Assembly (NCBI GenBank): GCA_000406005.1 | Contig: ASZN01000010.1 | Coordinates: forward strand, 55,193 to 119,192 | DNA from: Candidatus Poribacteria bacterium WGA-3G | Lineage (GTDB): Bacteria > Poribacteria > WGA-4E > WGA-3G | Direction: 5' to 3' | Length of the DNA stretch: 64,000 nt | Shown here: one piece after another, positions 8,455 to 16,656 of the stretch | Position numbering within the stretch: position 1 is the first letter of the stretch | Layout of the letters: the number at the start of each line of letters is the position of its first letter | Translations under genes and position numbers: made by a program | Notes under the pieces: generated by a model | Told to the model about the DNA's origin: nothing | Database searches by the model: none | What the model saw: only the letters and a program-made list of their open reading frames with translations

Positions 8455-8913
8455 TTACGTAAAGTCGGGTGGAAACTGTGGATCCGCGTGTAAAGTGCAA
8501 AGTGTTACCTGCGCGATAGCATACACATTTGTATGGGACATTGAAACGAATACGGAACTGATATTGCGTTCGTCAGCACAACGGCGCACCTCACCATATA
8601 GGACGATTTCAGGCTTTCCGGATACATCCGTTTGGATTTCTACATCTTGCCACCGCATACCTGTGGTGAGTCCGGTGCCGAGTGCCTTCAGTGTTGCTTC
8701 TTTAGCAGCAAAACGGGCGGCAAGCCGCCAGTATCGAGAAGGTGCGTCTCCACAATATGTGAGTTCCTGATGTGTGTAGATTCGGTGTTCAAATCGTGTG
8801 CCCCATCGACGTGACGCTTCCTGAATCCGTTCAACTTCAACAATATCAATACCGATTCCGTATATTTTTTCTTGGTGCATCGATTTATCTATAAATTTAT
8901 CTATAAAGGGCAT
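8455..8913 (-). CDS. acpS: Holo-[acyl-carrier-protein] synthase
   Basis: The 152-residue protein carries the AcpS signatures GIGIDIVEVERI near the N-terminus and RLAARFAAKEATLKALGTG in the middle, including the Mg2+-binding Asp and Glu. It also has the C-terminal VSMSHTNVYAIA. The enzyme transfers 4'-phosphopantetheine from CoA to acyl carrier protein in the cytosol. It overlaps the 3' end of folP by 17 bases, so the two are probably translationally coupled. A second ATG 11 codons in (8880) matches the usual family start better, so the true protein could be 141 residues. Confidence 0.93.
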   Translation of the reverse strand: MPFIDKFIDKSMHQEKIYGIGIDIVEVERIQEASRRWGTRFEHRIYTHQELTYCGDAPSRYWRLAARFAAKEATLKALGTGLTTGMRWQDVEIQTDVSGKPEIVLYGEVRRCADERNISSVFVSMSHTNVYAIAQVTLCTLHADPQFPPDFT

Positions 8914-9721
8914 CGGTCATCAGCACTGCACGGACATTCGCCTTGACATCGTGAACGCGGACAATGTCTACACCGTGTGCGATTGCCCAGCATACGGTTG
9001 CGACGGTACCTTCAATGCGTTCCGTTACCGGGAGGTCTAAAATATTCCCGATAAACGACTTACGTGAGGTACCGATGATCAGTGGTTTGTTCAATGATCG
9101 AAATTCCGAGAGGCGTTTTAAGAGTTCAATATTATGTTCCGTTGTTTTCCCAAATCCGATGCCTGGATCAATGATAATCCGTTCAGCGGTGACACCGTGT
9201 GCTTCAGCACATTGGACACTTTCAGTGAGTGCTGCGGAAACATCGCGTACGACATCCGCATATTGGGGAGCCTTTTGCATGGTGCGCGGTGTGCCTTTCA
9301 TGTGCATCAGGATAAGTCCTGCATCCATTTCAGCGACAACAGAAATCATATTGGTATCACCACGTAATGCAGTGATGTCATTGACAATATGCGCGCCAGC
9401 CTCTAACGCTTTCCGAGCGACTTCCGCTTTAGATGTATCAACGGAGATCACGACATCAAGCGCGTCCGTAACGGCACAGATAACAGGCAGGACCCTATCC
9501 AATTCCTGAGTAGTTGATACTGACGATGCACCGGGACGCGATGACTCACCACCTATATCGAGTAGCGTCGCGCCTTCTGCTACCATCAACTTTGCGTGAT
9601 CAAGTGCTTGTTGGACATCAAGATATTTACCGCCATCGGAGAAAGAATCGGGTGTAACGTTCAATATCCCCATGACATGTGTGCGTTCGCCTAACGTGAG
9701 TGTTTTGCCACGGCAGTTCAT
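8897..9721 (-). CDS. folP: Dihydropteroate synthase
   Basis: The 274-residue TIM-barrel enzyme has all the main DHPS motifs in order: MGILNVTPDSFSDGG, LLDIGGESSRPGA, VISVDTSKAEVA, HIVNDITALRG, LILMHMKGTP, RIIIDPGIGFGKT, PLIIGTSRKSFIG and VDIVRVHDVKAN. It condenses 6-hydroxymethyl-dihydropterin pyrophosphate with p-aminobenzoate in folate synthesis. Its start overlaps the ftsH stop by four bases (ATGA), and its end overlaps acpS, so ftsH-folP-acpS form a coupled operon. The ftsH-folP neighbourhood is common in bacteria. Confidence 0.97.
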   Translation of the reverse strand: MNCRGKTLTLGERTHVMGILNVTPDSFSDGGKYLDVQQALDHAKLMVAEGATLLDIGGESSRPGASSVSTTQELDRVLPVICAVTDALDVVISVDTSKAEVARKALEAGAHIVNDITALRGDTNMISVVAEMDAGLILMHMKGTPRTMQKAPQYADVVRDVSAALTESVQCAEAHGVTAERIIIDPGIGFGKTTEHNIELLKRLSEFRSLNKPLIIGTSRKSFIGNILDLPVTERIEGTVATVCWAIAHGVDIVRVHDVKANVRAVLMTDALYR

Positions 9722-11634
9722 ACAATTGGACGTGAAGGCAGTTGTGGTCGGGGTCCAAGAATCTCATCAATCTCTTCTGTAACAAGCGTTTCCCGTTCTA
9801 ACAGCGCATCGGCTAACAATTTTAATCCTTCAAGATTCGTCTCCAAAATATTACGTGCCTTTTTGTAGCACTCCATGACGATGTCGTGAACCGCCTTATC
9901 AATTGCGATAGCAGTCTCTTCACTATAATCTTGATGGACACCCAATTCCTTACCGAGGAAAACCTGTTCGTCACGTCTGCCGAAGGTGAGGGGTCCGAGG
10001 TGGCTCATTCCCCACTGCGTGACCATCCGGCGTGCAAGGCTTGTCGCCTGCTCAAAATCGTTCTGTGCGCCGGTTGTCTGTTCGCCAAAGATAATTTCTT
10101 CGGCGACGCGACCGCCAAGTGCGAAAATAATATGAGCCAGCAGCCGTTTTTTGCTCATGTTATGGCGTTCTTCAAGTGGTAGCATGGCGGTGACACCAAG
10201 TGCTCTGCCGCGTGGCACAATCGTGCATTTATAGTTCGGGTCGCTCTCTGGTACGAAGTGTAACATGAGTGCGTGTCCGGCTTCATGATAAGCGGTGATT
10301 CGTCTCTCTTCATCGCTAATAACGAGACTCCGTCGTTCGGGTCCCATAATCACGCGGTCCTTCGCTTCATCAAAGCACATCATGTCGATTTCTGGTTTGT
10401 CGGATCTTGCGGCAAGGAGTGCAGCTTCGTTGGTCATATTTTCGAGATCTGCACCAGAGAATCCGGGGGTAGCCTTCGCCAAGATTTCTAAATCAACATC
10501 ATCGGCAATTTTATACGGGGATTTTGTGTGTACTGTGAGTATCGCTTCCCTGCCACGGACATCGGGGAGATCGACGACGATTTGTCGGTCAAACCGTCCG
10601 GGTCTAAGCAGTGCGGGGTCTAAAACATCCGGTCGATTTGTTGCTGCGATGAGAATCACACCGGAAACATCTTCAAACCCTTGCATTTCAACAAGAAGTT
10701 GATTCAAGGTTTGTTCGCGTTCATCATGTCCACCGCCAATCCCAGCCCCACGATGTCTACCGACGGCATCTAATTCGTCGATAAAGATGATACAAGGCGC
10801 GTTCTTTTTACCGAGTTCAAATAGGTCGCGTACACGTGACGCGCCGACACCGACGAACATCTCAACGAAATCGGAGCCGCTAATACTATAGAACGGGACA
10901 TCCGCTTCACCGGCGACAGCTTTTGCGAGCATCGTCTTACCGGTTCCAGGGGGCCCCATGAGGAGTACGCCCTTGGGTATTCTCCCGCCGAGTCGCTCAA
11001 ATTTTTTCGGTGTCTTCAAAAATTGGATAACTTCCGCAAGGGCTTCTTTCGCTTCATCAACACCGGCGACATCTTCAAACGTTATTTTCGTTTGCGTCTC
11101 AGAATGGAGCCTCGCTCGGCTTTTTCCGAAAGAGAGTGCTCTGTTGCCGCTCCCCTGCATTTGACGGGACAGGAAGATCATTAAACCTAAGAAGATAAGG
11201 AGCGGTACGATTGTCGTCCCAAAGATAAGCAGCCCCTGTGGAAATTTAGATGGTGGCTCAACGTTATACCTAATCCCCGCCTCATCCAGTTTCGCTTGGA
11301 TGTTGTAGTCATCAATTGGGTCCCGGCTCGCTCTAAATTCGCCTTTCCAATTCGGTGGAAGGTGCGTTTCCCATTCCTGACGCGGCACGTTCTGCAAAAT
11401 TCGAGCCTCGACATTCTCGATAGAATTCTCGTGAAATCGCCCTTCAATCCACTCTTCATCCAACGTTAAGTATCCGCCGAAGACCTTTGGATCGCTTGTT
11501 ATATATTTATGAAAATCAGAGGTAGCCAGTTGATAGACTGGATCTCTGCGGTTGAATAGCTGATAGATACCGAGTACAACGATACCCGCGATAACTACCC
11601 ACCATATCACCATACTTCTTGTACTTTTATTCAC
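9718..11634 (-). CDS. ftsH: ATP-dependent zinc metalloprotease FtsH
   Basis: The 638-residue membrane AAA protease has two transmembrane helices (about residues 8-25 and 133-155) flanking a periplasmic domain. The AAA module follows, with Walker A GPPGTGKT, Walker B CIIFIDELDAVGR and the second region of homology ATNRPDVLDPALLRPGRFDR. The M41 protease domain carries HEAGHALM and the downstream GGRVAEEIIFGE. It degrades misfolded membrane and short-lived cytosolic proteins. It heads the ftsH-folP-acpS-porin chain. The periplasmic loop is somewhat longer than in E. coli. Confidence 0.97.
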   Translation of the reverse strand: MNKSTRSMVIWWVVIAGIVVLGIYQLFNRRDPVYQLATSDFHKYITSDPKVFGGYLTLDEEWIEGRFHENSIENVEARILQNVPRQEWETHLPPNWKGEFRASRDPIDDYNIQAKLDEAGIRYNVEPPSKFPQGLLIFGTTIVPLLIFLGLMIFLSRQMQGSGNRALSFGKSRARLHSETQTKITFEDVAGVDEAKEALAEVIQFLKTPKKFERLGGRIPKGVLLMGPPGTGKTMLAKAVAGEADVPFYSISGSDFVEMFVGVGASRVRDLFELGKKNAPCIIFIDELDAVGRHRGAGIGGGHDEREQTLNQLLVEMQGFEDVSGVILIAATNRPDVLDPALLRPGRFDRQIVVDLPDVRGREAILTVHTKSPYKIADDVDLEILAKATPGFSGADLENMTNEAALLAARSDKPEIDMMCFDEAKDRVIMGPERRSLVISDEERRITAYHEAGHALMLHFVPESDPNYKCTIVPRGRALGVTAMLPLEERHNMSKKRLLAHIIFALGGRVAEEIIFGEQTTGAQNDFEQATSLARRMVTQWGMSHLGPLTFGRRDEQVFLGKELGVHQDYSEETAIAIDKAVHDIVMECYKKARNILETNLEGLKLLADALLERETLVTEEIDEILGPRPQLPSRPIV

Positions 11635-11964
11635 AACGAATTGCCTCTCTATTAAGATCTGCGCTCAGACCAAACATGCAATTTCAAAACCTGTTTAAAA
11701 GTATAACAAATTTTTTTCATAATTTCAACTGATTTTTCAAAAAAGGCTTTATTGCAAGCCTCAGACTCGAAATTGCTAATTTTAATTGGAAAAAAGAATC
11801 GGTTTTAATGTATACTTTATAAAGTGAAGTAATTATGGATAGAAACAACAAAATTTTTGATGACGTTACATACTTGTCTGCCCTTATACCCCTCATAAGG
11901 AGAATAAAATTAAGATACTCCAGCGCGCCTCTTTCAGGAATAGGTGTAGAAAAAGGAGGAATTC
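11635..11964. other. Intergenic AT-rich region between divergent ftsH and CBM9-like gene
   Basis: The 330-base region is AT-rich with several poly-T and poly-A tracts. On the plus strand TTGGAA near 11786 and TATACT near 11811 could form a weak sigma70-like promoter, but the spacing (about 19) is long. No coding signal, hairpin terminator or known RNA motif was seen. Promoters of both flanking genes presumably lie here. Confidence 0.35.
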
Positions 11965-12675
11965 ATGTGCCTTAACAGACAAATAATAACAATAATTAGT
12001 TTGCTACTTATGACGACACCCTATGCATTAGGACATGTTACAGGTGGAAATCTTCAAAATTTTCAATATAACGCGGAACTCGCGTCAGTCGCGCCTATCG
12101 TTGACGGCTATCTTGATGACCCAGTTTGGGAAACAGCAATCCCTGGAAAACTGGAACAGGATATAATAATGGGCCGACATTGGGCTGAAGCGATTGATTT
12201 TACAGGCTCTTTCGCGGCGGTTTGGCGCAACGGTTTCCTTTATATTGCAATAAAACTAAATGACGATCAACTCGAAACAGATCAAACAAAACTTCTGCTC
12301 AAAGACCATCTTATCATCTATCTGGATCCGCACCATTCAGGACGAAAAGATGATTTTTATCGCTTTGAAATCCCAATTCGGAATGAGTCGAGAGTGCTAA
12401 ACTATCCGCTAACACGCGTCGAATGGGGAAACAACGGACAAACGTGTGAACTCAGTTTCCGACTTGACGACATCGCCAAAAAAGGCAACACTGTCGGATT
12501 TTCGATTGCCTATAACGATGTTGATGATGGACAACAGCAGCACAAAATCGCTTGGGCACCAGATGGTTACACAGAGGAAAACGAGTTTATTGCTGACCTC
12601 GTTTTCACTGCGAGAATTGAACCCAATAAACAACAAAAATTAATTCAGTGGGGACGCATTAAAAGCCTCTACTAA
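11965..12675 (+). CDS. Secreted CBM9-like (carbohydrate-binding family 9-type) protein
   Basis: The 236-residue protein has a cleavable-looking signal peptide (residues about 1-24, ending near YALGH). Then comes a single domain with the pattern common to CBM9-like modules: PIVDGYLDDPVWETA near the N-terminus, FAAVWRNGFLYIAIKLND, and DHLIIYLDPHHSGR followed by FYRFEIP. These domains bind sugar ends or sit in periplasmic enzymes. Here no catalytic domain is attached. The start is strongly supported by AAAGGAGG eight bases before ATG 11965. A role in exported carbohydrate binding is inferred. Confidence 0.72.
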   Translation: MCLNRQIITIISLLLMTTPYALGHVTGGNLQNFQYNAELASVAPIVDGYLDDPVWETAIPGKLEQDIIMGRHWAEAIDFTGSFAAVWRNGFLYIAIKLNDDQLETDQTKLLLKDHLIIYLDPHHSGRKDDFYRFEIPIRNESRVLNYPLTRVEWGNNGQTCELSFRLDDIAKKGNTVGFSIAYNDVDDGQQQHKIAWAPDGYTEENEFIADLVFTARIEPNKQQKLIQWGRIKSLY

Positions 12676-12738
12676 TCGGTTGCTGTAGGGCAGAGCCTGT
12701 AAAAACTCGCCCTACAATTCCACAGCATTGGAGAATCG

Positions 12739-12921
12739 GTGTATTATATCGGGAAAACGCTGGAACTGATGGGGATAGCCTGTTTAGGTGCTGGACTCTA
12801 CCTGGGTTGTGTCAATCCTTTTGATTATAGTGAATCGAAAGCTATGGGTGTCGAGATGGGTTTGCTAACGCTCGGCATTTTAATTTTTTTCGTCGGAAGA
12901 CTCATGGAAAAACGTTCTTAG
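12739..12921 (+). CDS. Small two-helix membrane protein, unknown function
   Basis: The 60-residue protein starts at GTG 12739 with GGAG five bases upstream. It has two hydrophobic segments (about residues 9-25 and 39-53) separated by a short polar loop, and ends in a positively charged tail (RLMEKRS). The length, RBS and hydrophobic pattern support a real membrane protein. I recognise no family. It lies 63 bases after the CBM9-like gene and 21 bases before the DNA methyltransferase. Confidence 0.55.
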   Translation: MYYIGKTLELMGIACLGAGLYLGCVNPFDYSESKAMGVEMGLLTLGILIFFVGRLMEKRS

Positions 12922-12942
12922 CAACCAACGCTACTCAAAAAA

Positions 12943-14016
12943 ATGCAATATATACCTGAAAATGCTCAGAATATTGAGGACTCTCTCCCTATTGACCAAA
13001 TTATATGTGGAGATAATCTTGAACTTATCCAGCAGTTGCCCGACTGCAGTATCCAATTGGTGATTACCTCCCCGCCATATTTTCAGCAGCGAGATTATGG
13101 CGGCGGTATGGGAAACGAAACGGATGTCAATGAGTACATCAATACACTCCTTTGCCTTTTTCGTGAGTGTATCCGAGTTGTGAAAGATGATGGCAGTATC
13201 GTGTTCAATATAGGGGACAAGTATATGGATAGTAATCTGTTACTTGTTCCTTATCGCTTTGCGCTCGCTGCTACTGAAACAGGTTTAGTCACACTCGTCA
13301 ACGAAGTTACATGGATTAAACGAAACCCAACGCCTCGCCAATTTCGTCGCCGCCTCGTCAGTAGCACCGAACCGTTCTTCCATTTTGTTAAATCAAACAA
13401 TTACTACTACGACCTCAATGCTTTCTTAGCGCAGGAGCGGTCCCCAAAACAAGCCAGGAAAAAAGATAGCACTAAACTTGGACAGCGATATTTTGAACTC
13501 ATTGAAGAATCTGAGCTCTCTAAAGCCGAGAAGACTGTTGCGCGCAAAGAACTTACAGAAGTTATCCAAGAAGTCCTCCAAGGAGAGATACACGATTTTC
13601 GGATGAAAATTCGAGGTATCCATGCGGAGCCATTCGGTGGACAAATAGGTGGACGCACGCTGCAACTAAAAAATAAAGGGTTCACAATCATTCGGATGCA
13701 CGGCAAAAAACTCAAGCGAGACGTGATTGAAACACCTGTAGCTGCTATCAAAGGCAATAAACATCCAGCAATCTACCCAGTTGGAGTTGTGGAAGAATTT
13801 TTACATCTCCTTACGCCTCCCAGTTCATTAGTACTTGATCCGTTTATGGGATCTGGGTCAACTGCAGTCGCTTGTAAAAAATTGGGTAGACATTATATCG
13901 GTTATGATATTAACGCTGAATACTGTGAAGATGCCCGACAACGTGTATCAGAAGTGCCTGATGCTGCCCTACGCCTTTTCGAGAACTTTTTTTGTATTGT
14001 TACTCAAGAAATCTGA
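12943..14016 (+). CDS. Solitary DNA methyltransferase (beta-class, SPPY type)
   Basis: The 357-residue protein starts IICGDNLELIQQLPDCSIQL, followed by catalytic motif IV TSPPYFQQRDYGG (about residues 42-54). SAM-binding motif I, LDPFMGSGSTAVACKKLGR, comes near the C-terminus (about 300-318), so the order is the beta class. SPPY favours N4-cytosine methylation, though N6-adenine cannot be excluded. The central 200 residues are probably the target-recognition region. No restriction enzyme is adjacent on this strand. A leftward operon with a methyltransferase-nuclease fusion starts six kilobases to the right. It could be an epigenetic regulator or part of a wider defence locus. Confidence 0.85.
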   Translation: MQYIPENAQNIEDSLPIDQIICGDNLELIQQLPDCSIQLVITSPPYFQQRDYGGGMGNETDVNEYINTLLCLFRECIRVVKDDGSIVFNIGDKYMDSNLLLVPYRFALAATETGLVTLVNEVTWIKRNPTPRQFRRRLVSSTEPFFHFVKSNNYYYDLNAFLAQERSPKQARKKDSTKLGQRYFELIEESELSKAEKTVARKELTEVIQEVLQGEIHDFRMKIRGIHAEPFGGQIGGRTLQLKNKGFTIIRMHGKKLKRDVIETPVAAIKGNKHPAIYPVGVVEEFLHLLTPPSSLVLDPFMGSGSTAVACKKLGRHYIGYDINAEYCEDARQRVSEVPDAALRLFENFFCIVTQEI

Positions 14017-14120
14017 AGTTAGATTTCGAGCAGAATACAGACATCAAGGAAATTCATTTACAATATTGGAACGAATTGTTAAAATCTCGGTTATGAAAAT
14101 TGATATTATAAATGATCGTG

Positions 14121-15011
14121 TCAGTCAGTTAGCTGCATAACAGCAATTCCTTGCTCGCCTGCCACAGAATAGAGCAGCCACTTCTCTCCATCCTCACAAT
14201 AGATCGCCGGATCACGGAGTTCATGCACGCGCTCCCGATCTAACCCACCTGTTGACGGTCTAATCGGTAGATCTACACCCTCAAAATCGCATTTCGGTGC
14301 GATGACCTCTATCGGTTCGGACGGCTGCCAGTCATTCCAATCGTCTGTTAATTGTACGGTGCTTTTTCGGATACGCTCTGGACTGTCCGCATAGAGTGAA
14401 TAGTAGACAGTCAAGGTATCACCTTCAAGGAAGTTCGCTGTGTGTCGTGGGAAACCGGTGTTATCTTTCTCCGATTTACGATAGAAGAGTGGAGTATCTC
14501 GTGGAATGAACGCTGTTGTCCATTCTGGGGTTTCTCCACGACTGATCCAACCGTGATTCGTTGCATACGGGTAACCGTTCCACCAGAAAACACGATAATA
14601 GGGACCCATCTGCTTATTCCGTATTTCCGAGGCAGTGTAGTTGACACCGTCAGTTGATGTCGCCCAACAGGTTGATTGCCCCTGATAACTCCCATGAAAA
14701 TACATAAAGAAACGACGGTTCTCTTCATCTATATGTACATCCGGTGAAGCGATGTGATCGCCTTCTCGGAACACTGTGTTGTCACGATGCAGTACACCGG
14801 GGCGGTAGACAGTATAAGGTCCTTCAATCGCATCGGCGAACGCCATGCGGATATAAGCACCTCGGTGGTGTGCGAAGTAGAGATAGTATTTACCCAACGG
14901 GTTCTCCACCCATTCTGGCACGCGAACGAGTGAGGGTCCGTTGATATTCGAGAACCCGTGTTCTCTATCGAGTTCAGGCATTTCTGGATGTATTAGGAGT
15001 GTACGTTTCAT
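14121..15011 (-). CDS. GH43/GH32-like five-bladed propeller protein
   Basis: The 296-residue protein has the look of a glycoside-hydrolase-type beta-propeller: INGPSLVRVPEWVENPLGKY, YLYFAHHRGAYIRMAFAD, EGPYTVY, HIASPDVHIDEENRRFFMYF, STDGVNYT and a final ELRDPAIYCEDGEKWLLYSV. This resembles GH43/GH32/GH130-type folds. No signal peptide is visible. The start has AAAGGAG upstream. The catalytic acids cannot be assigned with confidence, so whether it hydrolyses sugars is open. It lies 20 bases downstream of a PhyH gene and is likely co-transcribed with it. Confidence 0.62.
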   Translation of the reverse strand: MKRTLLIHPEMPELDREHGFSNINGPSLVRVPEWVENPLGKYYLYFAHHRGAYIRMAFADAIEGPYTVYRPGVLHRDNTVFREGDHIASPDVHIDEENRRFFMYFHGSYQGQSTCWATSTDGVNYTASEIRNKQMGPYYRVFWWNGYPYATNHGWISRGETPEWTTAFIPRDTPLFYRKSEKDNTGFPRHTANFLEGDTLTVYYSLYADSPERIRKSTVQLTDDWNDWQPSEPIEVIAPKCDFEGVDLPIRPSTGGLDRERVHELRDPAIYCEDGEKWLLYSVAGEQGIAVMQLTD

Positions 15012-15031
15012 ATTCTCCTTTCTATGGTTCC

Positions 15032-15847
15032 TTAATCGTGTGCTTGGAACCGATATACCGATTGCGCTTCTTCAGACATACTATTCCATATCTCTTCTGG
15101 GACCCGTGCGCCGAAGATTCCGGGTGCATCTGGCGCGTGATGTAGTCTACGGAAATAGACGAGTGCAAGCATGTGTCGAACTGTGGATTCTGTCCGGTTC
15201 GGCATTGCCCGGTGCCAACACCGCATATCACGGACAACAACAGAACCCGCGGGCATCTCTAACTGGAATGAGGCGTAATTAGCACCGCGATCTTCCTCAC
15301 AGACGTTATATGGCGTATTGCGGACGGCTTCGTCATCAACGATAAGGTGTGAACCGGGCCACACCTGCGTCGCCCCATTTTCTATTGTAAAGTCAACGAG
15401 CGGAATGTTAACGACGATTGTCGTAACAGGAAGTGCGAAGGGTAGTTCCGGAAAAAGTTGCCCTGAGTCTCGGTGAATCCATTGTATTTCATTTCCAGGA
15501 CGCGTGCTGTTGCACCCGTAAGGCAGATACGCGAAGATTTTTTCACCCATTGCTGCTTTTAGAATCGGCATTGCGAACGGATTATCAATGATGCACGAAT
15601 CCATAAACGGCATTTTGAGCATCGGGTGTTCGCCGTTCTGGTTCTCCTCTTCGTTCTGAAGTACAGTTTCCATGGCGACGTTGAGTTCTGCTATCCAATC
15701 GCGTGGGAGGACGCTTTCGATGACTACCAACCCCGCCTCGCGTAAGAGACGCACACCAGCATCAACGCTTTCTGCCGTAGGTTTACCCTCAGTACGTTCT
15801 TGTTCGGAAATCTCTAATTTCGGAATATTGACTGTCGCTGCGGTCAT
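15032..15847 (-). CDS. Phytanoyl-CoA dioxygenase (PhyH) family protein
   Basis: The 271-residue protein shows the Fe(II)/2-oxoglutarate oxygenase pattern: an N-terminal LLREAGLVVIESVLP, iron ligands in WIHRDSGQ (H-x-D) and a distal CWHRAMPNRTE histidine followed by the arginine that holds 2-oxoglutarate. ATQVWPGSHL is the usual strand before the second His. The substrate cannot be deduced; family members hydroxylate varied small molecules. It lies 21 bases downstream of the MNT-HEPN gene on the same strand. Other PhyH proteins are at 20473, 22055, 24441 and 49103. Confidence 0.88.
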   Translation of the reverse strand: MTAATVNIPKLEISEQERTEGKPTAESVDAGVRLLREAGLVVIESVLPRDWIAELNVAMETVLQNEEENQNGEHPMLKMPFMDSCIIDNPFAMPILKAAMGEKIFAYLPYGCNSTRPGNEIQWIHRDSGQLFPELPFALPVTTIVVNIPLVDFTIENGATQVWPGSHLIVDDEAVRNTPYNVCEEDRGANYASFQLEMPAGSVVVRDMRCWHRAMPNRTESTVRHMLALVYFRRLHHAPDAPGIFGARVPEEIWNSMSEEAQSVYRFQAHD

Positions 15848-15868
15848 ATCCTAAACCTGCCTTTCTGA

Positions 15869-16612
15869 TTATTGGTTTTGAGGAAGTTTCAGTTCTGCTC
15901 GAATTGCTTGACGCACTTCTGTACAAATGCTTATCGCATGCTGCGCGTTTTCGGCGGTTGCGGACTTGCCAGGATATCGAAATTCCACAGCATACGGAGC
16001 AATAACTAAGAAATCTGATTGCCACGCGCGCCAACTTGGAATCGTCGGGATAATTAAAGCCAATAATGCCAACGAGTCATGCGACCTTATGAGCGGAATA
16101 TCTGCTTCTTGTAGCCAGGCCTTTAAATACTTTTCAATACACTGTTGGGCATGAAAGCAGATAATATCAAAATCGGGATCCTCTGCTCCCTGATGCAATG
16201 CTATTGCGGCATAATCACGTTCAGCTTTCTGCGCCCATTCCAGTGTCAAAGGATTCATAAGGCACTTTTCCTTTTTGAACAGTTTCGGAAGGAAATTGAT
16301 AGATTTATAGAGGACATCACCCTTTTCAGTGATTTCGCGAAGAAACCAGTCGTTATAGGAGACGCGATAAGCAATCTCTTCCGGTGAACGCACGAGTAAG
16401 TCCATAGGGAAACGGCGCGGGATACGTTGCAGAATCTCCCCAGCTTGGCGACTTGTCTCCGATTCAGGAATATCCATGACGACGAGCAGATCAACATCTG
16501 AATCTTCAGTCGGCGTGCCATAGGCGTAGGATCCAAAAAGGATAACCTGCAGTGGCGAAAATTCGCGGACAATATCGTTACAGGTTGCTTGGATGTCTTC
16601 TCGTGTAATCAT
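15869..16612 (-). CDS. Single-chain MNT nucleotidyltransferase-HEPN protein
   Basis: The 247-residue protein has two domains normally encoded by separate toxin-antitoxin genes. Residues about 1-110 are a minimal nucleotidyltransferase: ILFGSYAYGTPTEDSDVDLLV contains GSx10DxD. Residues about 120-240 are HEPN-like: WAQKAERDYAAIAL, CFHAQQCIEKYLKAWL, RSHDSLALL and AVEFRYPG. In two-gene systems HEPN is an RNase toxin and MNT AMPylates it. A consensus R-x4-6-H is not obvious here, so RNase activity is uncertain. GAGG precedes ATG 16612. It lies 44 bases downstream of the methyltransferase-nuclease gene and closes the putative defence operon. Confidence 0.82.
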   Translation of the reverse strand: MITREDIQATCNDIVREFSPLQVILFGSYAYGTPTEDSDVDLLVVMDIPESETSRQAGEILQRIPRRFPMDLLVRSPEEIAYRVSYNDWFLREITEKGDVLYKSINFLPKLFKKEKCLMNPLTLEWAQKAERDYAAIALHQGAEDPDFDIICFHAQQCIEKYLKAWLQEADIPLIRSHDSLALLALIIPTIPSWRAWQSDFLVIAPYAVEFRYPGKSATAENAQHAISICTEVRQAIRAELKLPQNQ

Positions 16613-16656
16613 CTGTCTGCCTCTTCTTTGACATTGCGCTCAAGCGAAAACGCCAC

